A stretch of DNA of 22,420 nucleotides, taken from positions 1 through 22,420 of the IMG/VR virus record IMGVR_UViG_3300031857_001514; one strand, 5' to 3'. The stretch is from a virus. How positions within the stretch are numbered: position 1 is the stretch's first letter; each line of letters begins with the position of its first letter. The notes below the pieces were generated by a model that did no database searches, was not told the origin of the DNA, and was given only the letters and a program-made list of their open reading frames with translations. The translations under genes were made by a program, and so were the position numbers. This document shows positions 8,410 through 14,259 of the stretch, one piece after another.

Positions 8410-9132
8410 ATGGCATTTAATATACAAAATAAGGAAGAAAACCAGAACGCACCATTTGGTTTATTAGTACAAAAAGGATTAGTAGAAGATTTTTCAGCTT
8501 ATGGCACTTATGGCTATAATGCAGATGTAAGCACATCATTTGAAACAATATGGACTGGTGGTGGCTTATATTCATATCCAACTACTGCAAGTACAGCTTC
8601 AGTAACAAGTTCAGACACAGTTTCTGACAATGGTGGAACAGTTGATCTTTATGGATTAAACGCAAGTTATCAATTACAAACTGAAAGAGTTGTTATTGGA
8701 CAAACATCTACAAATACTTGGATTAGAGTTTTTTCTGCAACTTTAGTAAATGCAACAACTGGAAATGCCAATGTTGGCACAATTACAGTTACTGTTGATT
8801 CTAAATCTGTTGCTGTTATTCCTGCGACTTATGGAAAATCTTTAGCTTGTATTTATACTGTACCTGCAAACTGTAGAGCATTTATTATGACTGCTGGTAT
8901 TGGTGTTTCTAAACAAAAAGAAATTGAATCTAAATTAATGATTAGAAGATTAACTGATGGAAATGCTTTTAATACTATTGGTTATCAAACTTTATTTGGT
9001 GGAAATGCTTATCAAGAATTTACTGTACCATTTTTAGTAGATCAAAAAACAGATATAGAGATTAGAGCAAAAGCAGATGCTACAACTTCTGTATCAGCTA
9101 CATTTTCTTTATACGTTGAGGAATATCATTAA
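8410..9132 (+). CDS. Beta-rich virion-like protein, unknown function
   Basis: A 240-residue protein with a strong Shine-Dalgarno site (AAGGAG about 12 bases before the ATG) after a gene-free leader, suggesting high expression. The sequence is Thr/Ser/Ala/Gly-rich and predicted to be almost entirely beta-strand, with few charged residues except at the N-terminus (MAFNIQNKEENQNAPFGL) and the end (YVEEYH). This is the texture of a phage structural protein such as a decoration, spike or tail protein. No catalytic motif or signal peptide is seen, and I recognise no named family. It sits between the endolysin block and a holin, and its stop overlaps the holin start (TAATG). Confidence 0.6.
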   Translation: MAFNIQNKEENQNAPFGLLVQKGLVEDFSAYGTYGYNADVSTSFETIWTGGGLYSYPTTASTASVTSSDTVSDNGGTVDLYGLNASYQLQTERVVIGQTSTNTWIRVFSATLVNATTGNANVGTITVTVDSKSVAVIPATYGKSLACIYTVPANCRAFIMTAGIGVSKQKEIESKLMIRRLTDGNAFNTIGYQTLFGGNAYQEFTVPFLVDQKTDIEIRAKADATTSVSATFSLYVEEYH

Positions 9133-9509
9133 TGTGGTGGAACATCATACCTACAGTAGTTAAAACTGGTGCTGAGATTTATAAGAATCATAAACAATCA
9201 GAACTATTAGAATCAGAAGCTGAACGTAGATACTATGAACGTATGGCTAAAGGTGAGATTGAATATCAAAGAGATGTTTATGATCAGCAAGACAAATCAT
9301 GGAAAGATGAATTTGTTTTAATTATAGTATGTGTTCCAATTATTGTATTATCTTATGCCATCATTAGTGATGATGTTAATATTAAAACTAAATTAGATTT
9401 ATTCTTTGATTACTTTGGTAAGTTTCCTACTTGGTATCAATGGTTAATAGTAGGTATCTTCTCAGCGATTTACGGATTAAAGCCGACACTAGATATATTT
9501 AAAAAATGA
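9132..9509 (+). CDS. Holin, GTA_holin_3TM-like
   Basis: A 125-residue membrane protein. The N-terminus is a short amphipathic/hydrophobic helix (MWWNIIPTVVKTGAEIY), followed by a charged linker with many Glu/Arg/Tyr, then KSWKDEF and a hydrophobic segment (about 61-78), a polar stretch with IKTKLDLFFDYFGKFP, and a last hydrophobic segment (about 100-116) ending in YGLKPTLDIFKK. The SWKDE...P...WYQW...YGLKP pattern resembles the 3TM holin family found in gene transfer agents and alphaproteobacterial phages. Its role would be timed permeabilisation of the inner membrane for the M15 endolysin 1 kb upstream. The start overlaps the previous stop by one base, and its stop overlaps the next gene by ATGA. 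Confidence 0.6.
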   Translation: MWWNIIPTVVKTGAEIYKNHKQSELLESEAERRYYERMAKGEIEYQRDVYDQQDKSWKDEFVLIIVCVPIIVLSYAIISDDVNIKTKLDLFFDYFGKFPTWYQWLIVGIFSAIYGLKPTLDIFKK

Positions 9510-9739
9510 ACTTCTATCTAATTACCTATGCAATTAGTTTTGTTAAGGTAAATGATGAGAGCATAAAAGAAGATATTGCTCATTGTAGATTCTTTGATAC
9601 TGGTTCTTTTGTAAATGCCAGTTCATTTTTAGCTTCATTAAAACAAGTTAAGAAACTTAGAATTACAGGAGTTGAGTTTGAAGTAGAAGAATGTGGTTGG
9701 TATGATTATTATGAAGATATTTCAAACACTATTCACTAA
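9506..9739 (+). CDS. Hypothetical protein (77 aa), end of rightward block
   Basis: A 77-residue protein coupled by ATGA to the holin gene. It contains an N-terminal mixed hydrophobic strand (MNFYLITYAISFVKV), a helix with LASLKQVKKL and an acidic C-terminus with CGWYDYYEDIS. No family is recognised. The 3' end overlaps by 4 bases the 3' end of the leftward gene 9736-10257, so the two transcription units converge with no room for a conventional terminator between them. Confidence 0.6.
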   Translation: MNFYLITYAISFVKVNDESIKEDIAHCRFFDTGSFVNASSFLASLKQVKKLRITGVEFEVEECGWYDYYEDISNTIH

Positions 9740-10257
9740 CTTAACTGCACTTCAAAATATTCTATACCATCATTGGGAAAGCTTTTTAATTGCGACTTTG
9801 GCAATAGCTTTAATATTTGATCTACACTTTTAAATATAATCTTATCAGCTAAAGGAAAGCAAATAGTAAACTTAGTATGATAGTTTGTAAAAGCTTGTTC
9901 AAAATAAATATATCTTTTAACATCTCTAACTTTAATCTTAGCTAAAGTCTTTCCATGTTCCCAAGTAGCATTTTTTAATTCAACAAAGAACTGCTCTTGC
10001 TTATGTGCTTCTTTAGGTGCGTATACGAAGTAGTCTGGGAAAGCTTTGATAAGTGTTGGGAGTTTGGCAAACAAAGGAATAACACTTTCAGCGAAAGATT
10101 GAGAATCGCTAACAGCATTAAGACCAAGCTTCCTATAAAGATAGCCACGATTAGTGCAATACTGAACAAAACGATCTTCACTAATGTTAAGATAATTTTT
10201 TGTGCGATTTTCATAAGACTCATGATTGAAGTTCTCAATGTATTTTTTATCATTCAT
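9736..10257 (-). CDS. Putative PD-(D/E)XK nuclease
   Basis: A 173-residue protein, last gene of the leftward operon. A nuclease core can be seen: an N-terminal helix (ISEDRFVQYCTNRGYLYRKL), then FPDYFVYAP with Pro74-Asp75, then FFVELKNA with Glu93-x-Lys95, then a basic helix KIKVRDVKRYIYFEQAF with Gln121. This order (Glu/helix, PD, E-x-K, Q/Y helix) is that of small PD-(D/E)XK endonucleases, including phage Holliday-junction-type and VRR-like enzymes. The exact substrate is unknown. The start codon follows directly after the stop of the upstream gene. It shares an operon with a larger RecB/Cas4-like nuclease, which supports a DNA recombination or processing role. Confidence 0.55.
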   Translation of the reverse strand: MNDKKYIENFNHESYENRTKNYLNISEDRFVQYCTNRGYLYRKLGLNAVSDSQSFAESVIPLFAKLPTLIKAFPDYFVYAPKEAHKQEQFFVELKNATWEHGKTLAKIKVRDVKRYIYFEQAFTNYHTKFTICFPLADKIIFKSVDQILKLLPKSQLKSFPNDGIEYFEVQLS

Positions 10258-10596
10258 TTAGCGACTCAGTTCTCTATTTGTTACTAACCATGATCTATAA
10301 AGATCAACCCAGCTTTGTAAGTTAGCATATTTACCTTTTAGAATTGAATAGTTCTTTTCTGCAACTAATAAACCTTCTACTAATGTTGCGTAGTTATCAT
10401 CAGCATAAGCCCACTTTTCTGCTTCACTTACACTGCAATTCTTTTCTAATTTCTTAGTAATAGTTAATTGTGCAAATGTTATTTTCTTAAATTCTTCGCA
10501 ACGTCTAAATGTATATAACGCATTAGACATTTCTTCTGAGATAGAATCTAGTTCTTGTTTTATCGTATCGGGATTCTTTAGAGCAAAATCTTCCAT
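10258..10596 (-). CDS. Hypothetical helical protein (112 aa)
   Basis: A 112-residue, mostly helical protein with a strong Shine-Dalgarno site (AAGGAAGG just before the ATG). The C-terminal half has the pattern A-x(2)-N-Y-x(8)-A-x-K-N-Y-x-I-L-K-G-K-Y-x(5)-W-x-D-L-x-R-S-W, ending TNRELSR. Similar short helical proteins with a final D-L-x-R-S-x(3)-R motif occur beside recombination genes in other phages; I know no assigned function. The stop is immediately followed by the start of the putative nuclease, so the two are probably coupled. Confidence 0.65.
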   Translation of the reverse strand: MEDFALKNPDTIKQELDSISEEMSNALYTFRRCEEFKKITFAQLTITKKLEKNCSVSEAEKWAYADDNYATLVEGLLVAEKNYSILKGKYANLQSWVDLYRSWLVTNRELSR

Positions 10597-10623
10597 AACC
10601 TTCCTTTACATTTTTAAGTTGTG

Positions 10624-10643
10624 TTACTAGACTAAGCTAGTAA
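10624..10643. other. Perfect 7-bp inverted repeat at the end of a small gene
   Basis: TTACTAG (10624-10630) and CTAGTAA (10637-10643) are perfect inverted copies around a 6-base loop. On the leftward transcript the hairpin spans the stop codon of the 33-residue gene at 10632-10733. There is no U-run after it. It could be a weak terminator, an RNA processing site or a dyad operator; the sequence does not decide. Confidence 0.3.
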
Positions 10644-10733
10644 TTCTTCAAATTTCAAAACCACTTTTGTTTCTAAAGCATCTTTAAGTCTTTTTGCCTT
10701 TTCCATTTTATGCTTTAGTTCAAAATACTTCAT
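10632..10733 (-). CDS. Small charged helical protein (33 aa)
   Basis: A 33-residue frame starting MKYFELKHKMEKAKRLKDAL and ending FEELLA, predicted to be one charged amphipathic helix. It begins 7 bases after the stop of the upstream leftward gene, fitting the tight packing of this operon, but there is only a weak Shine-Dalgarno site (AGAG). It would fill an otherwise unexplained 144-base gap. Function unknown; existence is moderately likely. Confidence 0.45.
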   Translation of the reverse strand: MKYFELKHKMEKAKRLKDALETKVVLKFEELLA

Positions 10734-10740
10734 AGATACT

Positions 10741-10947
10741 CTATGATGCCTGTCTCTTAGGTTCTGAACTTGAGTTTTCATTTTCTCCATCAGCTATTTT
10801 AATATTATTTCTAATAAACTTTGTATTCAATATGTTTACCGAAATAATCTTTCCTTCCTTTTTTTCTGTTAGAGCATCTTCTGTGTTATCAAAGAGTTCC
10901 TTAACTACAATGCTACACTCAATTAACTTTTCTCTAACAACCTTCAT
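10741..10947 (-). CDS. Small hypothetical protein (68 aa), possibly from a leaderless mRNA
   Basis: The frame is open further upstream to 11046, but the first 33 codons of that extension run through a GC-rich inverted repeat and a promoter, so I place the start at the ATG at 10947. From there the 68-residue product is MKVVREKLIECSIVVKELFDN, an acidic middle, a basic stretch with KFIRNNIKI and a polar tail ending SSEPKRQAS. There is no Shine-Dalgarno site before this ATG, and the promoter at 10955-10983 would start transcription about one base before it, so a leaderless mRNA is plausible. Function unknown. It is the first gene of an internal leftward transcription unit. Confidence 0.6.
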   Translation of the reverse strand: MKVVREKLIECSIVVKELFDNTEDALTEKKEGKIISVNILNTKFIRNNIKIADGENENSSSEPKRQAS

Positions 10948-10954
10948 TATGTTT

Positions 10955-10983
10955 TTTATATATAATATTTCATTAAATTGCAA
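10955..10983 (-). promoter_or_regulatory. Leftward sigma70-type promoter
   Basis: On the minus strand TTGCAA (10983-10978), a 17-base spacer and TATAAA (10960-10955) form a good sigma70-type promoter. The expected start lies near 10948, next to the ATG at 10947. The 11-bp inverted repeat begins only 4 bases upstream of the -35 box. Confidence 0.6.
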
Positions 10984-10986
10984 GGA

Positions 10987-11047
10987 TATGGCGAGGGAAA
11001 ACATAAGGGATTTATGCGTGATCGTTGAATCAAAAACCCTCGCCATA
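10987..11047. repeat. 11-bp GC-rich inverted repeat with 39-base spacer
   Basis: TATGGCGAGGG (10987-10997) and its exact inverse CCCTCGCCATA (11037-11047) enclose 39 bases. The arms are far richer in G+C than the surroundings, and the arm centres lie 50 bp apart, about five helical turns. The element fills the gap between the OB-fold-like gene stop (11054) and the promoter at 10955-10983. It could be a pair of regulator half-sites, a structured RNA or an attenuator/terminator; no U-run follows on either strand. Confidence 0.7.
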
Positions 11048-11053
11048 AGAAAC

Positions 11054-11554
11054 TTAGTTATGGAAATTCATCTGAAATAAAAACTTATAATCTTTTATTT
11101 TCAAATCAATTTCTTCCTTTGTAACACCAATTTTGCCAGATTCAATACCTGATTTTAATAAAGCCATAGTGAACATATATTCATCTTTATTAAATGCTTT
11201 ACTAGGTGCAGAAGAACTAGCCATATCTTTTTCAATAGCTGTTACTGCTTCATTAAAGTTTTCTGATTCAAAATCATCAACATTAAAGCTAGTATCTGGT
11301 TTAGCAGTTGGTAGTTCTTGTATCATTGGACTTTTATCTTCTTTGGTAAGAACGAATAAACTTCCATTCTTTTTTGACGCACCACAAGTTACGGAAACAT
11401 TTTTTCCCTTAGCTATGGCAGGGTGCAAGATAGATGACCAAAGAACTATCTCTTGTTCGCCTACTTTAAACTTGAAATTTGGAAACTTATTAGCAGTTCC
11501 ATCTTTACCAAGTCTATTATCGTAAACGTATTTTATTACTCCTTGTACGTTCAT
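11054..11554 (-). CDS. OB-fold-like protein, candidate ssDNA-binding protein
   Basis: A 166-residue protein with Shine-Dalgarno AAGGAGA before the ATG. The first 70 residues alternate short strands in an OB-fold-like pattern (GVIKYVYDNRLG, NFKFKVGEQEIVLWSS, KGKNVSVTCGASKKNGSLFVL). A flexible Ser/Glu/Asp-rich middle follows (about 75-120) and then a helical C-terminus with a long ALLKSGIESGKI helix. Its start lies 1 base after the stop of the PD-(D/E)XK nuclease gene. OB-fold plus acidic linker beside a recombination nuclease suggests a phage ssDNA-binding protein, but no single residue proves it; an accessory factor of the nuclease is the alternative. Confidence 0.5.
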   Translation of the reverse strand: MNVQGVIKYVYDNRLGKDGTANKFPNFKFKVGEQEIVLWSSILHPAIAKGKNVSVTCGASKKNGSLFVLTKEDKSPMIQELPTAKPDTSFNVDDFESENFNEAVTAIEKDMASSSAPSKAFNKDEYMFTMALLKSGIESGKIGVTKEEIDLKIKDYKFLFQMNFHN

Positions 11555-11555
11555 A

Positions 11556-12290
11556 TTACTTCTCCTTATTGTTTAGGTAGCGATACATTTTTAGACAGGC
11601 AATCGCCACTTCTTCCTGTGCATCTCCTATTGGAAATTCCTTAATATTTAATTTACCTTGCTTAGTGCAATTAACAATTACACCTTGCTTAACATCAATT
11701 CCAAGTTCTTCTTTAACACAAATCTTATAAAGATAGATTTGCACTAACATAGAATCTCTTATTCCTGATGATGACTTCCAATCATAAATAATATGCTCTC
11801 CTGATTTGTTTTTAAATATAGCATCAAGAGTTCCAGTAAATTTATGAATACGACTAAGAACTTTGCGTTCAGTAAATACAATCTCTAAACCTTCTTGCTT
11901 ATCGTACCATTCTTTAAACTTACCAAATGATTTTTTAATCTCAGGATTGATAATCTCAGGAACAATTCCTTTATGAATATAATCTTCAATTAAATTGTGC
12001 ACTTGAGTTCCAACTAAACCAGCATCACCCATGCTTTGATTTGGTGCTTTTTTAATTTGATCTGCAATCTTAGCTAATTCAATTTCATCATAGCTAACAC
12101 CTGCTCTAATTAACTTTTTAAATTCTTCAGAACATATCTTAGCTGACCATAATCCAATTACATTAGCTGGAGTTAATAGTTTAGTTATACCAGTAGCAGA
12201 TGGAAGTTGCTCATCATTCCAAAAGTATTGATGTTGTATTGGGTCAAATAATAAAGTTTCTTGACCATTGTATAGTTTTATTTCTTCCAT
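11556..12290 (-). CDS. PD-(D/E)XK exonuclease, RecB/Cas4-like
   Basis: A 244-residue protein with the motif set of the RecB/Cas4 branch (PDDEXK_1) of the PD-(D/E)XK superfamily: GTQVHNLIEDY (His98), then ERKVLSR, FTGTLDAIF with Asp156, IIYDWKSS with Asp170-x-Lys172, and QIYLYK with Gln184 and Tyr187. No Cys cluster for an iron-sulfur site is apparent, unlike typical Cas4. Related phage proteins process DNA ends during recombination or replication. The start has a strong GGGAAGG site. The gene is followed one base later by the OB-fold-like protein, so the two probably act together on DNA ends and single strands. Confidence 0.8.
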   Translation of the reverse strand: MEEIKLYNGQETLLFDPIQHQYFWNDEQLPSATGITKLLTPANVIGLWSAKICSEEFKKLIRAGVSYDEIELAKIADQIKKAPNQSMGDAGLVGTQVHNLIEDYIHKGIVPEIINPEIKKSFGKFKEWYDKQEGLEIVFTERKVLSRIHKFTGTLDAIFKNKSGEHIIYDWKSSSGIRDSMLVQIYLYKICVKEELGIDVKQGVIVNCTKQGKLNIKEFPIGDAQEEVAIACLKMYRYLNNKEK

Positions 12291-12308
12291 TTTGCCTTCC
12301 CTTTTTGT

Positions 12309-12611
12309 TTAGCTATAAATATCCTGCTTAATTATTTTACTGTAGTCTGATTTGATTAAATTTGCATCAAATAATTTATCTACAGGCAAACCAAATACTT
12401 TACCAACTTTGTATAATTGAACTGCACTTAGTTGATTAGTTCCTAGTTCAAATTTAGATACTTGTTGTGTTGCAGAACCAATGAACTCAGCAAGTTGTCG
12501 CTGACTCATAAATTTAACTTTACCTGTTATAGGTTCTTCAACTTTAGTATTGTGTCGCAAGTATCTTAAATTACTTGCTAGTGTATTTACTATTTGGATT
12601 CTTGATTCCAT
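12309..12611 (-). CDS. XRE-family HTH transcriptional regulator
   Basis: I place the start at the ATG at 12611 because GGAAGGA lies 4 bases before it; an in-frame ATG at 12644 would add 11 residues. The 100-residue product has a Cro/CI-type helix-turn-helix at about 36-81: MSQRQLAEFIGSATQQVSKFELGTNQLSAVQLYKVGKVFG split over helices 1-4, with QRQLAEFIG and TQQVSKFE as the positioning and recognition helices. There is no C-terminal peptidase domain, so it is not a full CI repressor. It overlaps the upstream gene by 22 bases and is followed by the nuclease pair. It likely regulates early phage genes, perhaps its own operon at the divergent region near 14.3 kb. Confidence 0.85.
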   Translation of the reverse strand: MESRIQIVNTLASNLRYLRHNTKVEEPITGKVKFMSQRQLAEFIGSATQQVSKFELGTNQLSAVQLYKVGKVFGLPVDKLFDANLIKSDYSKIIKQDIYS

Positions 12612-12832
12612 ATTTCCTTCCATCTGTTGTGTTGAGTTTGCCAATATTCACAATTTATATCTGGGTTATGATAAGGAAACGACTTATAGAAATCATCTAA
12701 AGTTATTGTCTTATCTTCTACCGAACATAAATCATAATAGTATGGTGCTTCATTAGAAACTATCCATCTGTTAGTTTTAGATTCTAATAGCAGTCTATTT
12801 ATTTCTTGTTGTACTGTTTTAGTTAATGACAT
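12590..12832 (-). CDS. Hypothetical protein (80 aa)
   Basis: An 80-residue protein with a good AAGGAAGGA site before the ATG. It starts with a helix (LTKTVQQEINRLLLESKTNRW), has YYYDLC and DDFYKSFPYHN in the middle and ends Trp-rich (YWQTQHNRWKEIWNQ). No family is recognised. It is aromatic-rich and soluble, with no membrane segment. It overlaps the lipoprotein gene by 14 bases upstream and the XRE gene by 22 bases downstream, so it is firmly embedded in the leftward operon. Confidence 0.65.
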   Translation of the reverse strand: MSLTKTVQQEINRLLLESKTNRWIVSNEAPYYYDLCSVEDKTITLDDFYKSFPYHNPDINCEYWQTQHNRWKEIWNQESK

Positions 12833-13127
12833 TGTGATTCCTTCCTTTTAAACAGTTTTTAATATAGTTTTTTTTAGTATCTTCTGGCAACGATACAACA
12901 CCTAAACTAGCTGGTCTTAATATATTTGTAATTATGAAGTTTTGAAACTCCATTCCAGTTGTTATGTGTTGATCTGCTAAAGCAGTACAATGTTGAATAT
13001 CATCTGTGATTTCAACTGCTCTTGCTTCATTCCAAGTACCAGCACGACCCTTCGTGTCAATAATTGGTTTGTATGTGCTACAATTACTTATTGTTATAAT
13101 AAGTATTAAACCTAATAATGTTTTCAT
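12819..13127 (-). CDS. Predicted small lipoprotein
   Basis: A 102-residue protein with a classical lipoprotein signal: MKTLLGLILIITISNC, Lys2, a hydrophobic core, and Cys16 as the expected lipidation site; Asn sits at -1 of the lipobox, which is not ideal. The mature part is polar with Cys at about 47 and 92. AAGGGA precedes the ATG. Ser at +2 would usually favour export to the outer membrane. A membrane lipoprotein made from the early operon could be a superinfection-exclusion factor, since several phages encode such lipoproteins; this is inference from type and position only. It overlaps its neighbours on both sides. Confidence 0.7.
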   Translation of the reverse strand: MKTLLGLILIITISNCSTYKPIIDTKGRAGTWNEARAVEITDDIQHCTALADQHITTGMEFQNFIITNILRPASLGVVSLPEDTKKNYIKNCLKGRNHNVIN

Positions 13128-13308
13128 TTTTCCCTTTGTTTATTTTAGTTAAGTAATCTTCAGTATGGATATTAGCAATATCAATTTTCTTTAATATTGG
13201 TTTTTGTTTCCAAGCCAAAGTTATGTATTCCAATAAAGTTTCAGTTCGCTGATTCTTTATTAAAATTTCTAAGACTCTACTCGCTAGTTTGTGATCGTTG
13301 TTTTTCAT
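13084..13308 (-). CDS. Small hypothetical protein (74 aa)
   Basis: A 74-residue basic, helical protein (MKNNDHKLASRVLEILIKNQ, then LLEYITLAWKQKP, then a polar Asn/Lys-rich tail). The 3' end overlaps the lipoprotein gene by 44 bases and the 5' end overlaps the 50-residue gene by 32 bases. AGAAGG lies just before the ATG. No family recognised. The overlaps are larger than the ATGA type but in keeping with this dense operon. Confidence 0.55.
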   Translation of the reverse strand: MKNNDHKLASRVLEILIKNQRTETLLEYITLAWKQKPILKKIDIANIHTEDYLTKINKGKNENIIRFNTYYNNK

Positions 13309-13429
13309 TTGCCTTCTCTAGTTGTTGCTTTTCTTTTTTTAACTCAGCTTCTTTAAGTGCTTGTTTAAGCTTCTCAGCAAATACTGATTCGCCTAGTTTG
13401 GTACTTAAATCTTTATTTGAAAAGTTCAT
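13277..13429 (-). CDS. Small coiled-coil protein (50 aa)
   Basis: A 50-residue product: MNFSNKDLSTKLGESVFAEK, then a Lys/Glu-rich helix with KLKQALKEAELKKEKQQLEK, then a polar tail ending QTSE. GGGAAG lies about 9 bases before this ATG; an in-frame ATG at 13444 would add 5 residues (MGRKK) but would sit on the ribosome site itself. The charged heptad-like helix suggests a coiled coil. Function unknown. Confidence 0.55.
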   Translation of the reverse strand: MNFSNKDLSTKLGESVFAEKLKQALKEAELKKEKQQLEKANEKQRSQTSE

Positions 13430-13583
13430 CTTTTTTCTTCCCATTTATACTTTTTAGTAAAGCATTGTAAAGTGCCTTTTGATAACTTGTGATTTTAGTT
13501 CCTGAAAATTCCTGTATTAAAAAATAGTTTTTAATTTCTTCAGAAATACCCACCAGAATATCACGATCTATCTTAATCATCAT
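13413..13583 (-). CDS. Small hypothetical protein (56 aa)
   Basis: A 56-residue frame, MMIKIDRDILVGISEEIKNY followed by a short linker and a helix SYQKALYNALLKSING ending KKKDELFK. It starts only 2 bases after the stop of the 30-residue membrane peptide gene and overlaps the next gene by 17 bases. No clear Shine-Dalgarno site, so it may rely on coupling. Two ATG codons stand in tandem at 13583 and 13580. Function unknown. Confidence 0.5.
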   Translation of the reverse strand: MMIKIDRDILVGISEEIKNYFLIQEFSGTKITSYQKALYNALLKSINGKKKDELFK

Positions 13584-13585
13584 AG

Positions 13586-13678
13586 TTAATTAATTGCTAA
13601 GTGTATTAATATTATACTTGCACCAAGCAATATAGCTGTGATAACCAATCCTATTCCGTCTTTAGTTTCTCTAGTCAT
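13586..13678 (-). CDS. Small membrane peptide (30 aa)
   Basis: A 30-residue product beginning MTRETKDGIGLVITAILLGA and ending with a hydrophobic stretch: a charged head followed by one membrane helix. GGGAGA lies 7 bases before the ATG, and the ATG overlaps the stop of the upstream gene (ATGA). These two independent signs make it a likely real gene despite its size. Function unknown; small membrane peptides from early phage operons can act on host membrane proteins. Confidence 0.6.
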   Translation of the reverse strand: MTRETKDGIGLVITAILLGASIILIHLAIN

Positions 13679-13761
13679 TTATTGTTCTCCCATATTAAGA
13701 TTGCCAAAAGCACTGCGAAACAGAAGTACCAAAACCCTAAATCATTTATAACTTCTAGCAT
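13675..13761 (-). CDS. Small membrane peptide (28 aa)
   Basis: A 28-residue product: MLEVINDLGFWYFCFAVLLA then ILIWENNK, one aromatic-rich membrane helix with a short polar end. The start lies inside the last codons of the upstream gene (7-base overlap) and the stop overlaps the next start (ATGA). No separate Shine-Dalgarno site is visible, consistent with translational coupling. Function unknown. Confidence 0.5.
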   Translation of the reverse strand: MLEVINDLGFWYFCFAVLLAILIWENNK

Positions 13762-13922
13762 TGTTTTGTCATCATGTTGTTAAGTTTACTTATTAGAGTA
13801 GTAATACGTTTCTTTGTATGCTCTCCTCTAATTTCATTGTCCAACAAGATTCTTGATAGAACTGCTGTCATCAGTTTCATTTCATAATAACTCATTGAAC
13901 AAATAACTCCTGTGTTTCTCAT
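13755..13922 (-). CDS. Small hypothetical protein (55 aa)
   Basis: A 55-residue product starting MRNTGVICSMSYYEMKLMTA, then a helix with LSRILLDNEIRGEHTKKRI and a Met-rich end. AAGGA precedes the ATG by about 8 bases, and the ATG overlaps the stop of the upstream 26-residue gene (ATGA). Predicted helical and soluble. No family recognised. Confidence 0.55.
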   Translation of the reverse strand: MRNTGVICSMSYYEMKLMTAVLSRILLDNEIRGEHTKKRITTLISKLNNMMTKQC

Positions 13923-13999
13923 TTACGTTTCCTTTTCTTACCAAAGCAATCCCATTTCTTATGGTATGATTTGAGTAATTTTGCTAGTTGTTTTTTCAT
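13919..13999 (-). CDS. Very small basic peptide (26 aa)
   Basis: A 26-residue strongly basic product, MKKQLAKLLKSYHKKWDCFG then KKRKRK. It is joined by ATGA overlaps to genes on both sides (starts at the stop of 13996-14250, ends at the start of 13755-13922). Such a basic peptide could bind nucleic acid. Existence is supported by the overlap pattern rather than by homology. Confidence 0.45.
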   Translation of the reverse strand: MKKQLAKLLKSYHKKWDCFGKKRKRK

Positions 14000-14250
14000 A
14001 ACCAATTCTCTTTTCCATGTTCAACGTAACATTCTCCATAAATTGAACTTATGTAATGAACATATTTATTCTCACATTGATTTTCATAATAATTTTTTGC
14101 ATCTTTTTTAGCTGTTGTTTTTGTATAAACTCCCTCATCAAAAGAGATCAACATAGCTTTGGCTTCATCATCAATAATTTGATTTTGAAACTTAATTGGC
14201 AAATCATTAAAATCAATATTTTCTTTTATGATTTTTATTTTTTCTTTCAT
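13996..14250 (-). CDS. First gene of the leftward operon, hypothetical (84 aa)
   Basis: An 84-residue protein with Shine-Dalgarno AAAGGGA before the ATG and a promoter about 30-60 bases upstream. The N-terminus is basic (MKEKIKIIKENIDFNDLPIK), the middle helical, and the C-terminus aromatic and acidic with CENKYVHYISSIYGECYVEH, holding two or three Cys. No family is recognised. As the promoter-proximal gene it should be the earliest and most strongly expressed of the leftward operon, the usual position for host-takeover proteins, but the sequence itself gives no function. Confidence 0.65.
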   Translation of the reverse strand: MKEKIKIIKENIDFNDLPIKFQNQIIDDEAKAMLISFDEGVYTKTTAKKDAKNYYENQCENKYVHYISSIYGECYVEHGKENWL

Positions 14251-14259
14251 ATTTTCCCT

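Noticed and set aside
9975-10287. Frames of 92 and 96 codons overlapping the putative PD-(D/E)XK nuclease (one in another minus frame, one on the plus strand)
   Set aside because: Hydrophobic, no ribosome site, and fully inside a gene showing nuclease motifs.
10948-11046. 33-codon upstream extension of the leftward gene at 10741-10947
   Set aside because: It runs through the 11-bp inverted repeat and the promoter, encodes a hydrophobic stretch unlike the rest, and has no ribosome site; the internal ATG at 10947 is a better start.
11133-11525. 130-codon frame on the plus strand opposite the OB-fold-like gene
   Set aside because: Ser/Leu/Phe-rich antisense shadow of a gene with a strong ribosome site and close neighbours on the minus strand.
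12612-12644. Longer start of the XRE gene at 12644
   Set aside because: The GGAAGGA site lies inside this extension and is correctly spaced for the ATG at 12611.
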